DNA of 64,000 nt from Candidatus Izemoplasmatales bacterium (GTDB taxonomy: Bacteria; Bacillota_I; Bacilli_A; Izemoplasmatales; Hujiaoplasmataceae), in NCBI GenBank assembly GCA_041649275.1, contig JBAZNL010000008.1, forward strand, positions 4,421-68,420, written 5' to 3'. The notes below the pieces were generated by a model. The model had not been told where the DNA came from. It searched no databases and saw only the letters and a list, made by a program, of their open reading frames with translations. Position 1 is the first letter of the stretch. Each line of letters starts with the position of its first letter. Both the position numbers and the translations under genes were made by a program. Shown here in pieces: positions 16,734 through 25,459 of the stretch.

Positions 16734-18503
16734 ATGAACGACCTGATCGCCGAAAGACTCGCGACCCTGCCGGAACGCCCGGGCAGCTACCAGATGCGCG
16801 ATGCGTCCGGTACGATCATCTACGTCGGGAAGGCGAAGAACCTGAAGAACCGCGTGAAGACGTATTTCATCGGCTCGCACGACCTCAAGACGACGAAACT
16901 CGTCGCCGACGTCGCCGACTTCACCTACATCGTCACGAAGACCGAACTCGAGGCCTTCCTGCTCGAACTCTCGCTCATCAAGGAGCACCGGCCGAAGTAC
17001 AACATCATGCTGATGGACGACCGGACCTACCCCTACATCGAAATCACCGACGAGAAGCATCCGCGCGTCGTGATCACGCGCCGCCTCGACCGGAAGAAGA
17101 AAAACGTCTTCGGCCCCTTCCCGGACGCGGGATCGGCGCGCGAGACGCTGTTGCTCATCCACCGCATCTTCCCGCTCCGCAAGTGCGACACCCTGCCGAA
17201 GAAGGTCTGCCTCTACTACCACATGGGCCAGTGCCTCGGCAACTGCGTGAACGAGATTCCCGCGGAAACGACCGCGGCGATCGTCGCCGACGTCGCCAAG
17301 TTCCTTTCCGGCAACGACCAGGACCTTCTCCGCGACCTGCGCGTCCGGATGGCCGACCACGCCGAGAAACTCGAATTCGAGAAGGCGAAGGAACTCAAGG
17401 ACCTGATCGCCGCCGTCGAGAAGACCACCGAGCGCCAGCAGGTGATGTTCTCCGACCTCCTCGACCGCGACGCGGTCGCCTACGCCGCCGACGAGTCCCA
17501 CCTCGCGATCACGATCGTCTTCATGCGCAAGGGGCGGATCGTGATGACCGACGCCGAAATCGTCGACTACTACCAGACTCCCGAGGAGGCCTTCCTCGAT
17601 TTCGTCGCGCGCTTCTACGCGAAGCATCCCGTCCCCGCCGAGGTCCTGCTTCCCAAAGGGACCGATCTCGAATTCCTCGCGCCGGTCCTCGGCGTCGCCG
17701 CGAAGATCCCCCTCCGCGGAAACAAGACGAAGCTTGCGGAAATGGCCCTGGCGAACGCTCGGATCCATCTCGAGAACAACCTCGACCAGCATCTCCGGAA
17801 ATATGCGAAGACCGTCGGCGCCGCCGCCGAACTCGGCCGCATCCTCGGCATCCCGGCCCCGAAGCGGATCGAGTGCTTCGACAACTCCCATACCCTCGGT
17901 ACCGATCCGGTGTCGGCGATGGTCGTCTTCCAGGACGGCTCGCCGGATCGTAAAAGCTACCGCAAGTATCAGATCAGGACGGCCGCGAAGGGCGACGATC
18001 CCGGCGCGATGAAGGAGATCGTCTACCGCCGCTACCAGAAGATGCTGATGACCGACTCCGTCGACCGGCCCGACCTCGTGATCATGGACGGAGGCCTCGC
18101 CCAGGTGCGCGCCTGCAAGGAGATCCTCGCGTCGCTTTACGTCGACCTCCCCGTGATCGGCCTCAGGAAGGACGAGTTCCACCGCACCGACGCGATCATC
18201 GCCCTCGACGAGTCGGTCGTGCCGCTCGACCGGCACGCACCGCTCTACGTCCTCCTGAACAAGATCCAGGAGGAGGCCCACCGCTTCGCGATCACCTATC
18301 ACCGCGAGAAACGCTCCAAGCAGATCTACGCCTCGATCCTCGACGCAATCCCGAAGGTCGGGAAGGCGACGAAGACGAAGCTGCTTGAAAAGTACCGGAC
18401 GATCGAGAACATCCGGAACGCTCCCGACGAGGAACTGAAGGCGCTCGGGATCACGACGGAAGCCATCGGGAACCTGAGGATCGCGCTGGCGGCGCACAAG
18501 TGA
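16734..18503 (+). CDS. uvrC: Excinuclease ABC subunit C
   Basis: This 589-residue nuclease makes the dual incisions in nucleotide excision repair with UvrA and UvrB. The N-terminal GIY-YIG domain is present ('PGSYQMRD', 'IYVGKAKNLKNRV'), followed by a UVR motif ('AEKLEFEKAKELKDLI', about 205-225), the RNase H-like second nuclease domain ('RIECFDNSHTLGTD', 'DLVIMDGG') and a helix-hairpin-helix tail ('IPKVGKATKTKLLEKY'). Two GTG codons at 16725 and 16728 precede ATG 16734; the ATG is chosen because GGAGGT sits 7 nt upstream of it. The length is normal for the family. Confidence 0.95.
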   Translation: MNDLIAERLATLPERPGSYQMRDASGTIIYVGKAKNLKNRVKTYFIGSHDLKTTKLVADVADFTYIVTKTELEAFLLELSLIKEHRPKYNIMLMDDRTYPYIEITDEKHPRVVITRRLDRKKKNVFGPFPDAGSARETLLLIHRIFPLRKCDTLPKKVCLYYHMGQCLGNCVNEIPAETTAAIVADVAKFLSGNDQDLLRDLRVRMADHAEKLEFEKAKELKDLIAAVEKTTERQQVMFSDLLDRDAVAYAADESHLAITIVFMRKGRIVMTDAEIVDYYQTPEEAFLDFVARFYAKHPVPAEVLLPKGTDLEFLAPVLGVAAKIPLRGNKTKLAEMALANARIHLENNLDQHLRKYAKTVGAAAELGRILGIPAPKRIECFDNSHTLGTDPVSAMVVFQDGSPDRKSYRKYQIRTAAKGDDPGAMKEIVYRRYQKMLMTDSVDRPDLVIMDGGLAQVRACKEILASLYVDLPVIGLRKDEFHRTDAIIALDESVVPLDRHAPLYVLLNKIQEEAHRFAITYHREKRSKQIYASILDAIPKVGKATKTKLLEKYRTIENIRNAPDEELKALGITTEAIGNLRIALAAHK

Positions 18504-18540
18504 CCGCCCGCGCGATTTTTTCATCGACTCGGCGTAATTG

Positions 18541-18549
18541 TGGTAAAAT
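18541..18549 (+). promoter_or_regulatory. Extended -10 promoter of the exonuclease gene
   Basis: TGgTAAAAT, 18 nt upstream of ATG 18568, in the 64-nt gap after uvrC. Confidence 0.6.
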
Positions 18550-18567
18550 GGTATCTAGGTGATTTTC

Positions 18568-19560
18568 ATGTCTGTATCCGTTTTCGGCCGCCTGCACGCG
18601 GTCTTCGAGGAAATCCGCGTCGTTTCGCTCCGCCGCGGCTCGCGAATCGAGTTCTTCTACATGGGCAAGGGGATGTTCGCGTCGTTCCTCCAGTATCTCG
18701 GGGAAGGCGTCTATGTCTGGATGACCGTCTCCGACCTGGCGAAGAAGACCCGCGGCGTCCAAACCCGTTTCGTCGAAAGAATCGACCGGCTGATGCTGCC
18801 GCACGGCGCGACGCCGAAGGTCTTCTACGACGCCAATCTGATCAAATCCGGCATCCGCACGCTCGTGAACGCGCGGAAGCCGAAGCTCTTCATCGACTTC
18901 GAGATGTCGATGCCGCCGTTCAAGTACAATCCCGACTTCATCTCCGAACTGATCCAGTGCGGGATGATCCTCACCGACGACACTGGCAACACGCTCGAGG
19001 AGCACACGACGTTCATCCGTCCGTTCATGTTCCCGGAGATCACGGACCGCACCCGCAAGTTCCTCAAGATCACCCAGGGGTCGATCAACCAGGGCATCGA
19101 GTTTCCCGAATTCCACGGCTTGCTGGACCGCATCATCACCCAATATCGGCCGATGGTGATGGTATGGGGACAGAACGACATCATCGAACTCCGCAAGGCC
19201 GCGCTCTACCACCGCATGCCCGACATCACCAAGAAGGCCCAGTTCGTCGACCTCCTGAAGCTCCACAAGAACTATTTCGGACTCAAGAACGACGTCGGCC
19301 TCTTCAACGCCTACAGGGTCTATTCCGAGATCGATCCCGAGAAGCAGGCGCACGACGCACTCGAGGACGCGACCGTCACGAAACTCGTCTACGAGGGATT
19401 CCGCAAGGTCTGCAACGGCGACTCGAACGTCGTCTTCAAGAACCCCGAACCGGCACCGGCGAAACCCGCGCCCGAAGCCGCGAAGGCCGAACCCGCGCCG
19501 ACGCCCGCCGTGGCCTCCGAAGGGATGCCCGTCCCCGCACCCCAACCCGCCGCGTCATGA
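18568..19560 (+). CDS. DEDD-type 3'-5' exonuclease domain protein with Ala/Pro-rich tail
   Basis: The 330-residue protein has an N-terminal part of about 95 residues with no recognised domain, then a DnaQ/KapD-like exonuclease fold: ExoI 'LFIDFEMSMP' (D and E of the first motif, about residue 110), a central 'MVWGQNDI' strand and ExoIII 'HDALEDATVT' (H and D, about 275). The last 40 residues are low complexity, rich in Ala, Pro and Glu. Family members act on RNA or DNA 3' ends; which one cannot be read here. ATG 18568 is preferred over GTG 18559 because AGGTGA lies 5 nt before it. It ends in a bidirectional terminator shared with RNase J. Confidence 0.75.
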   Translation: MSVSVFGRLHAVFEEIRVVSLRRGSRIEFFYMGKGMFASFLQYLGEGVYVWMTVSDLAKKTRGVQTRFVERIDRLMLPHGATPKVFYDANLIKSGIRTLVNARKPKLFIDFEMSMPPFKYNPDFISELIQCGMILTDDTGNTLEEHTTFIRPFMFPEITDRTRKFLKITQGSINQGIEFPEFHGLLDRIITQYRPMVMVWGQNDIIELRKAALYHRMPDITKKAQFVDLLKLHKNYFGLKNDVGLFNAYRVYSEIDPEKQAHDALEDATVTKLVYEGFRKVCNGDSNVVFKNPEPAPAKPAPEAAKAEPAPTPAVASEGMPVPAPQPAAS

Positions 19561-19561
19561 C

Positions 19562-19600
19562 AAAACGAAGAGATCCGCAGACACGGATCTCTTCGTTTTT
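19562..19600. terminator. Bidirectional terminator between exonuclease (+) and RNase J (-)
   Basis: A 16-bp stem (AAAACGAAGAGATCCG / CGGATCTCTTCGTTTT) with a 6-nt loop has an A-run on the left and a T-run on the right, so it can serve both convergent genes. Confidence 0.92.
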
Positions 19601-19619
19601 CATCTGTTTTCGGAGTCTT

Positions 19620-21299
19620 CTACAGCACCATGATCACAGGCATGATCATGGGGGTGCGGTTGGTCTTCTCCTGCAGGTACTTCCCGAGCGTCTTGACGAG
19701 GTCGGACTTGATTCCGCCGATGTTGATCTTCTTCCCGACGGCGAGATAGCGGTCGGTGACGTCGAGGGCGAGTTCCTGAAGCTTCTTCACCATCGGATCG
19801 CTATCCTTCATGAAAAGGAACCCCTTGGAGATCACGGTCGGAACGCAGATGACTTCCTTGCGGTCCTGGTTGATCGTCATCACGACCGACAGAAGACCGT
19901 CCTCGGAAAGTTCGCGGCGGTCCTTGATCACCTGGCTGCCGATCTCGCCGATCGCGGCGCCGTCGACGTACACGTCGGCGGCGTGAACCTTGCCGGCGAC
20001 GCGGGCGGTGTTGATGGTCAGGGCGAGGACGTCGCCGTTGTCCATGATGAAGACGTTCTCCTTCGGGACGCCGCAGTCGACGCCGAGTTCGGCGTGCTTC
20101 ATGAGCATCCGGTATTCGCCGTGGATCGGCATGAAGAAGCGCGGCTTCATCAGCTTGAGCATCAGCTTGAGTTCATTCTGGCCGCCGTGACCGGAGGCGT
20201 GGACGTCGGCGAACGGGGACTGTGTGACGACCGTGGCGCCGTTCTTGTAGAGCAGGTTGATGGTCTTGTTCACCGACTCCTGATTGCCCGGGATCGGCGA
20301 GGAGGAGAGCACGACCGTATCGCCCGGGATGAGCGAGATCTGCTTGTGGGAACCGGAGGCGATGCGCGTCAGGGCGGAGAGCGGTTCGCCCTGGGAGCCG
20401 GTGCAGAGGATCGTGAGGTTGCGGCGGTTGATCGAGGTCATGTTCCTGCCGTAGATGAATGTACCTTCCGGCGCCTTGATGTACTTCATTTCGGAACCGA
20501 CTTCGATCGTCGATTCCATCGAGCGCCCGAAGACGGCGACCTTCCGGTTGGTCTTGACGGAGGCGTCGACGATCTGCTGGATGCGGTGCACGTTCGAGGC
20601 GAAGGTGGAGATGATGACGCGCCCCTCGATCTTCCGGAACAGGTCGTGGATCGTCTCGGCGACGGCGCGTTCGGAGGCGGTGAAGTCCTCAAGTTCGGCG
20701 TTGGTCGAGTCCGAGAGCAGGCACAGGACGCCCTGTTCGCCGATCCTCGCCATCTTCTGGTAGTTGGCGTCCATGAAGGTCGGCGTGAAGTCGAACTTGA
20801 AGTCGCCGGTGTGGACGATCGTTCCCGACGGCGTCTTGATGGTGATTCCGAAGGAATCGGGGATCGAGTGGTTCGTGCGGAAGAAGCCGATCTCCATGAA
20901 CGCGAAGCGGAAGACGGAGGTTTCGGCGTACTCGATGATCTTGGCGCTCACGCCGCGGTACTCCTCGAGCTTCTTCTTGATCAGACCGACGGTGAGGCCC
21001 GATGCGTAAATGGCGGGAATCCGGACCTGCTTGAGCAGGAAGGGAATGCCGCCGATGTGGTCTTCGTGGCCGTGCGTGAGGAAAAGGCCTCGGATCTTGT
21101 CCTGGTTTTCGATCAGGTAGGCGTAATCGGGGATGACATAGTCGATGCCCATCAGGTATTCGTCCGGGAACAAAAGCCCGGAGTCGATGATGACGAGATC
21201 GTCGCCGTATTCGACGCAGTACATGTTCTTGCCGACTTCGCCCAGACCCCCGAGTGCGAAAACCCCGACTTCGTTGCGCTGAAGCAGCGGGTTCTGCAT
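19620..21299 (-). CDS. rnj: Ribonuclease J
   Basis: This 559-residue metallo-beta-lactamase/beta-CASP ribonuclease is the main RNA decay and processing enzyme in bacteria of the Gram-positive type. The zinc motif 'THGHEDHIGG' (H76, H78, D80, H81), 'IVHTGDFKFD', the beta-CASP 'SDSTNAE' and 'STFASNVHRIQQI' segments, the 'GSQGE' loop and 'PIHGEYRML' are all in place. The C-terminal domain is full length. It is a lone gene on the minus strand with a good promoter at 21350-21378. The start is ATG 21299; the AAAGGA site lies about 13 nt upstream, somewhat far. Whether it is J1 or J2 cannot be assigned, since the window holds only one copy. Confidence 0.95.
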   Translation of the reverse strand: MQNPLLQRNEVGVFALGGLGEVGKNMYCVEYGDDLVIIDSGLLFPDEYLMGIDYVIPDYAYLIENQDKIRGLFLTHGHEDHIGGIPFLLKQVRIPAIYASGLTVGLIKKKLEEYRGVSAKIIEYAETSVFRFAFMEIGFFRTNHSIPDSFGITIKTPSGTIVHTGDFKFDFTPTFMDANYQKMARIGEQGVLCLLSDSTNAELEDFTASERAVAETIHDLFRKIEGRVIISTFASNVHRIQQIVDASVKTNRKVAVFGRSMESTIEVGSEMKYIKAPEGTFIYGRNMTSINRRNLTILCTGSQGEPLSALTRIASGSHKQISLIPGDTVVLSSSPIPGNQESVNKTINLLYKNGATVVTQSPFADVHASGHGGQNELKLMLKLMKPRFFMPIHGEYRMLMKHAELGVDCGVPKENVFIMDNGDVLALTINTARVAGKVHAADVYVDGAAIGEIGSQVIKDRRELSEDGLLSVVMTINQDRKEVICVPTVISKGFLFMKDSDPMVKKLQELALDVTDRYLAVGKKINIGGIKSDLVKTLGKYLQEKTNRTPMIMPVIMVL

Positions 21300-21349
21300 G
21301 GTGTGGATGAAATCCTTTCTGTGATTCTGGATGGAACCAAGTTATATCC

Positions 21350-21378
21350 ATTATACTCACTTCGACCCGATTATGCAA
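21350..21378 (-). promoter_or_regulatory. Promoter of RNase J gene
   Basis: Read on the minus strand: -35 TTGCAT (21378-21373), 17-nt spacer, -10 TATAAT (21355-21350). The leader would be about 44 nt. Confidence 0.85.
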
Positions 21379-21451
21379 ACGAATGGGCGAATTTTCATCC
21401 GCGATCGCACCGACTGCGGGCGGATGTCTTCTTTCCTATCGGTTTCCGGTA

Positions 21452-21460
21452 TGGTATACT
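21452..21460 (+). promoter_or_regulatory. Extended -10 promoter of priA
   Basis: TGgTATACT lies 21 nt upstream of ATG 21482, divergent from the RNase J promoter. Confidence 0.65.
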
Positions 21461-21481
21461 ATCAATGCGGGAGGTGATGCC

Positions 21482-23827
21482 ATGATTGCCAAGATTCTGA
21501 TCGACGTTCCGGCGAAGGCCGTCGACCGGCTGTTCGATTATGCGGTGCCGCCCGAATTCGCGGACGTTCTGGAGATCGGGATGCGCGTGATCGTCCCCTT
21601 CGGACCTCGCGAAGCGATGGGATTCTGCCTCGAACTCGCCGACGTTTCGGACTATCCGAAGGAACTGAAGCCGATATCGCTCGTGCTCGACATCGAGCCC
21701 TATCTCACCCCCGAACTGATCGAACTCGCCAAGAAGCTGGCGATCGACACGACCTCGACCCTGATCAAGGTGCTCGAGACCATGCTTCCCGCCGCCCTGA
21801 AGGCGGTCTACACCCCCAAGTTCACCCTCGAGAACGAAATCCGCCTGCCGCTGTCCCTGAAGCCGCTGTTCGCCGGAAAGTCGGAAATCCTGATGGACAA
21901 ATCGCTTGCGCCCTATGCCGCGGACATCAAGAAGGCGGTCCGTCTTGACGCGATCCGGCAGGGGTACGACATCCGATCGAAAAGCCGGCCGCAGTTCGTC
22001 CGCTGCGTGAAGCTCGTCGACGCCAACCACATCGCCAAGACGGAGAAGCATCTTGCGGTCCTCGAGCATCTGAAGAAATGCGAGGATCGGACCGCCGTCC
22101 TGTCCGCCATGCTCGAGGAGCTGCATCTCACCGAATCCGTGGTCCGTACCCTTGAGAAGAAGAACGTCGTCTCGGTCTTCGACCGCGAAACGTATCGCGA
22201 CATCGAGTCGCTCCGGCCGGAGCACGACAAACGCGTCACCCTGAACGAACTGCAGGCGGTCGCGCGCGAAGCGATCGTCGGCGCGCTCGGCAGCGGCACG
22301 ACCTTCCTCCTTCACGGCGTCACCGGGTCGGGGAAGACCGAAGTCTACCTCGCGGTCATCGAAGAGGTCCTCGCCCGCGGGCAGGAGGTCATCTTCCTCG
22401 TTCCCGAAATCGCTCTCACGCCGATGATGGTGAACCGGTTCAAGGGTCGCTTCCACGACCGCGTCGCCGTCCTCCATTCCGCCCTCTCGATCGGCGAGAA
22501 GTACGACGAGTGGCGGAAGATCATCCGTCATGAAGCATCGATCGTCATCGGTGCGAGAAGTGCCGTGTTCGCGCCCTTTACCAACCTCGGACTGATCGTC
22601 GTCGACGAGTGCCACGAGGCGACATACAAGCAGGACGACATGCCCAAGTACTATGCCATCGACGTCGCCGTCCGGCGCGCCGAATCCTGTCGCGCACCGA
22701 TCGTGCTCGGTTCCGCGACACCGAACATCGAGACCTATGCCCGCGTCAAGCGCGGCTACTTCCGACTGCTCGAACTCCCCGAACGGGCGCAGAACGCGAA
22801 GATCCCCGAAGTCGAGGTCGTCGACATGAAGGCGGAGTTCAAGCGCGGGAACCAGGGATCCTTCTCGGAGCTGCTGCAGCGCGAGATCGCGCTTCGGCTC
22901 GAGCGCGGCGAACAGGCGATCCTGCTTCTCAACCGGCGCGGCTACCATACCTTCGTGATCTGCCGCGACTGCGGGCACGTCATCCAGTGCCCGAACTGCG
23001 ACATCTCGCTCACCTACCACGAGACCGACCATTCGCTCAAGTGCCACTATTGCGGACACCGGCAGGACGTCGTCCGCAAGTGCCCGAAGTGCGGCGGGGA
23101 ATCCCTGCAGTACATGGGTGCCGGCACCCAGCGCATCGAAGAAGAGCTGCGCGGTCTCTTTCCGGCAGCGCGGATCGTCCGCATGGACAACGACACGACG
23201 CGGCTCAAGAACGCCCACGAGAAGCTGTTGAACGAATTCGAGGAACAGGGCGACATCCTCCTCGGGACGCAGATGATCGCCAAAGGTCTCGACTTTCCGC
23301 GCGTGACCCTCGTCGGGATCATCCAGGCCGACGGCAGCCTGTACCGCGCCGATTTCCGGGCGCCCGAACAGACGTTCCAGCTGATCATGCAGGTCTCCGG
23401 CCGCGCCGGCCGAAGCGACCTCGAGGGCAAGGTCGTCGTCCAGGCCTTCAATCCCGCCCATTACGCGATCCGCTATGCGGTCGCCAACGACTACCTCGGG
23501 TTCTACCATTACGAGATGTCGCTCAGGAAGCTCGCGAAGTACGTTCCGTTCTACTACCTCGCCGAGATCGTCCTGACGGGCGAGAATGTCCGCGACATCT
23601 TCATCCGCGGCAAGGACATCGCCAAGTCGCTCCGGTCGGGCCTCACCGCCGAGGCGATCGTCCTCGGCCCGGTGCTGCCGCAGGTCGCGCGCATCCGCAA
23701 CAGGTATTCGTGCCAGATCCTCGTGAAGTATCGCAACGAACCTGCGCTCGACGATCTGCTGTTCGATACGATCGAGAAGTATGCGACGGACGAGATCTAC
23801 GTGAACGTCGACAAGAGTCCGATGTGA
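21482..23827 (+). CDS. priA: Primosomal protein N' (replication restart helicase PriA)
   Basis: This 781-residue superfamily-2 DNA helicase reloads the replisome at stalled forks. The N-terminal 3'-DNA-binding domain (about 1-100) is present, followed by Walker A 'GVTGSGKTEVYL', the DEAH-type box 'VVDECHEATYKQ', helicase motif III 'LGSATPN', and a zinc-binding region with CxxC pairs ('CRDCGHVIQCPNC', 'CHYCGH', 'CPKCGG') followed by 'GAGTQRIEEEL' and motifs V-VI ('ILLGTQMIAKGLDFP', 'QVSGRAGR'). ATG 21482 overlaps a strong GGGAGGTGATG site. fmt follows after 14 nt, a common gene pair. Confidence 0.95.
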   Translation: MIAKILIDVPAKAVDRLFDYAVPPEFADVLEIGMRVIVPFGPREAMGFCLELADVSDYPKELKPISLVLDIEPYLTPELIELAKKLAIDTTSTLIKVLETMLPAALKAVYTPKFTLENEIRLPLSLKPLFAGKSEILMDKSLAPYAADIKKAVRLDAIRQGYDIRSKSRPQFVRCVKLVDANHIAKTEKHLAVLEHLKKCEDRTAVLSAMLEELHLTESVVRTLEKKNVVSVFDRETYRDIESLRPEHDKRVTLNELQAVAREAIVGALGSGTTFLLHGVTGSGKTEVYLAVIEEVLARGQEVIFLVPEIALTPMMVNRFKGRFHDRVAVLHSALSIGEKYDEWRKIIRHEASIVIGARSAVFAPFTNLGLIVVDECHEATYKQDDMPKYYAIDVAVRRAESCRAPIVLGSATPNIETYARVKRGYFRLLELPERAQNAKIPEVEVVDMKAEFKRGNQGSFSELLQREIALRLERGEQAILLLNRRGYHTFVICRDCGHVIQCPNCDISLTYHETDHSLKCHYCGHRQDVVRKCPKCGGESLQYMGAGTQRIEEELRGLFPAARIVRMDNDTTRLKNAHEKLLNEFEEQGDILLGTQMIAKGLDFPRVTLVGIIQADGSLYRADFRAPEQTFQLIMQVSGRAGRSDLEGKVVVQAFNPAHYAIRYAVANDYLGFYHYEMSLRKLAKYVPFYYLAEIVLTGENVRDIFIRGKDIAKSLRSGLTAEAIVLGPVLPQVARIRNRYSCQILVKYRNEPALDDLLFDTIEKYATDEIYVNVDKSPM

Positions 23828-23841
23828 AGGAGGGAACCGCA

Positions 23842-24792
23842 ATGAACGTCATCTTCATGGGAACCATGGATTTCGCGGTCCCGATCCTCGAAGGACTCGC
23901 CCGCACCCATCATGTCGCGCTCGTCGTCACCCAGCCCGATCGTCCGGTCGGACGTCGGCAGGTGCTCGAAGCCTCGCCGGTGAAGAAGGCGGCCGTCGCC
24001 CTCGACATCCCCGTCTTCCAGCCGGAACGGATCCGCCGGGACCACGCTCCCGTCCTCGCCGTCAAGGCCGACCTGATCGTCGTCGCCGCCTACGGGCAGA
24101 TGATTCCGGACGTCGTCCTTTTCCAGCCGCCCTACAAGTCGATCAACGTGCACGCCTCGCTTTTACCGAAATATCGCGGTGGAGCGCCGATGCATCGGGC
24201 GATCGCTTCGGGAGAAGCCGAAACCGGCGTCACCGTGATGGCGATGGCTTCGAAGATGGATGCCGGAGGCATCTTCGCCCAGCGTGCGATCCCGATCCTC
24301 GACGGCGACGACGTCGGCACGCTCGAGGCGAAGCTTGCCGTCCTCGGCCGCGATCTGCTGCTCGAGACGCTCCCGCGCATTATCGACGGGTCCCTGGCCG
24401 CCGTCCCGCAGGACGAGACCCGGGTCACCTTCGCGCCCAACATCCGTCCCGAGGAGGAACGGCTCAACTTCCACGGCACGATGCGGCAGGTCTTCGACCA
24501 CGTCCGCGCCTTCCGCCCGTGGCCGACCACCCATGCCGAAGTCGACGGTCTCAAGATCCTCATCCACGCCGTCCGGATGGTGCCCGATCCCGACGGCGCG
24601 TTCGCCGGTGCCGCCCACGGCACGATCGTGCGGACGACCAGGTCCGCCGTCTTCGTCAAGGTCGCCGACGGATTGATCGAACCGCTGACGATCCAGCCGG
24701 CGGGCAAAACCCGGATGGAGGTCCGCGATTACCTCAACGGCGCCGGAAAAACGGTGCTCGCGCAGGGCAGAATCTTCAATCTCCACCTTTAG
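23842..24792 (+). CDS. fmt: Methionyl-tRNA formyltransferase
   Basis: The 316-residue enzyme transfers formyl from 10-formyl-THF to Met-tRNA(fMet). The catalytic triad regions are visible: Asn and His in 'SINVHASLLPKYRGGAP' and Asp in 'ASKMDAGGI'. The C-terminal OB-like domain follows ('NFHGTMRQVFDHVRAF'). ATG 23842 has AAGGAGGG upstream, and it is co-transcribed with priA. A deformylase gene often lies between these two genes elsewhere but is absent here. Confidence 0.95.
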   Translation: MNVIFMGTMDFAVPILEGLARTHHVALVVTQPDRPVGRRQVLEASPVKKAAVALDIPVFQPERIRRDHAPVLAVKADLIVVAAYGQMIPDVVLFQPPYKSINVHASLLPKYRGGAPMHRAIASGEAETGVTVMAMASKMDAGGIFAQRAIPILDGDDVGTLEAKLAVLGRDLLLETLPRIIDGSLAAVPQDETRVTFAPNIRPEEERLNFHGTMRQVFDHVRAFRPWPTTHAEVDGLKILIHAVRMVPDPDGAFAGAAHGTIVRTTRSAVFVKVADGLIEPLTIQPAGKTRMEVRDYLNGAGKTVLAQGRIFNLHL

Positions 24793-24806
24793 TCCATCAC
24801 ACATTA

Positions 24807-24815
24807 TGATATAAT
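24807..24815 (+). promoter_or_regulatory. Extended -10 promoter of the pgpA-metK operon
   Basis: TGaTATAAT, 52 nt upstream of ATG 24867, in an AT-rich patch just after the fmt stop. A TTTAGT (24788-24793) at 16 nt could be a weak -35 overlapping the fmt stop. Confidence 0.7.
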
Positions 24816-24866
24816 ATATATTTAGGACACGTATCGATTTCGTCGTCCGGGAGGACATTAACATCG

Positions 24867-25427
24867 ATGAACCGGCAGAAGAACCTATATTCGCGAGAAG
24901 AAATGTTCCGCATCTGCGTCGCCAAACTCGCCGAGCGCGGCGTTCAGATCGACGACATCGCCCAGATCGCCTTCCGGCAGCAGTCGCGCTGGAACCCGGC
25001 GATCTCCTTTCAGGAATGCAAGGACTCCGTGGAGAAGATCCTCTCCCTCCGCGACGTCTTCCATCTCCTCCTGCTCGGCGCCGAGATCGACCGGCTCACC
25101 GAGGAGAAGGCGTTCCACGGTCCGATCCAGGAAATCCTCGCGAGCGATCTCGGCCTCTTCGGCATCGACGAGCTGTTCGGTCTGGAGCTGGCGGGCCTCT
25201 ACGGCACGATCGGCAAGACCAATTTCGGCGACATCGACGTCAACAAGCCGGGGATCGTCGCGGTTCTGAACGATCTCGGGAAGCATGACGGGAAGTCCTG
25301 CCACACGTTCCTCGACGACATCGTCGGCGCCATCGCCGCGGCCGCCTCGACGCGCGTCGCCCAGGTTGAAAACGAGCTGGAGGCGCGCCGCGATCCGTCG
25401 ATCGTCGACCAGCCCAAGCTGTTCTGA
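24867..25427 (+). CDS. pgpA: Phosphatidylglycerophosphatase A (PgpA/YutG type)
   Basis: The 186-residue protein matches the Gram-positive YutG form of PgpA, which dephosphorylates phosphatidylglycerophosphate to phosphatidylglycerol. Visible signatures are the N-terminal 'YSREEMFRICVAKLAERGV', 'YGTIGKTNFGDIDVNKPGI' and 'FLDDIVGAIAAAAS', the acidic catalytic stretch. Unlike enterobacterial PgpA it has no strong membrane spans. GGGAGGA lies 11 nt before ATG 24867. It is the first gene of an apparent four-gene operon. Confidence 0.85.
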   Translation: MNRQKNLYSREEMFRICVAKLAERGVQIDDIAQIAFRQQSRWNPAISFQECKDSVEKILSLRDVFHLLLLGAEIDRLTEEKAFHGPIQEILASDLGLFGIDELFGLELAGLYGTIGKTNFGDIDVNKPGIVAVLNDLGKHDGKSCHTFLDDIVGAIAAAASTRVAQVENELEARRDPSIVDQPKLF

Positions 25428-25459
25428 CTTCGTCATTCTACGGAAGGGGGTGAGGTCCG

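Noticed and set aside
18540..21485. Plus-strand frame of 981 codons covering the exonuclease gene, terminator and RNase J
   Set aside because: It crosses a bidirectional terminator and lies antisense to a complete RNase J gene.
21395..23842. Minus-strand open frame of 815 codons opposite priA
   Set aside because: The plus strand encodes a full PriA with all helicase motifs and zinc cysteines; the antisense product has biased composition and no motif.
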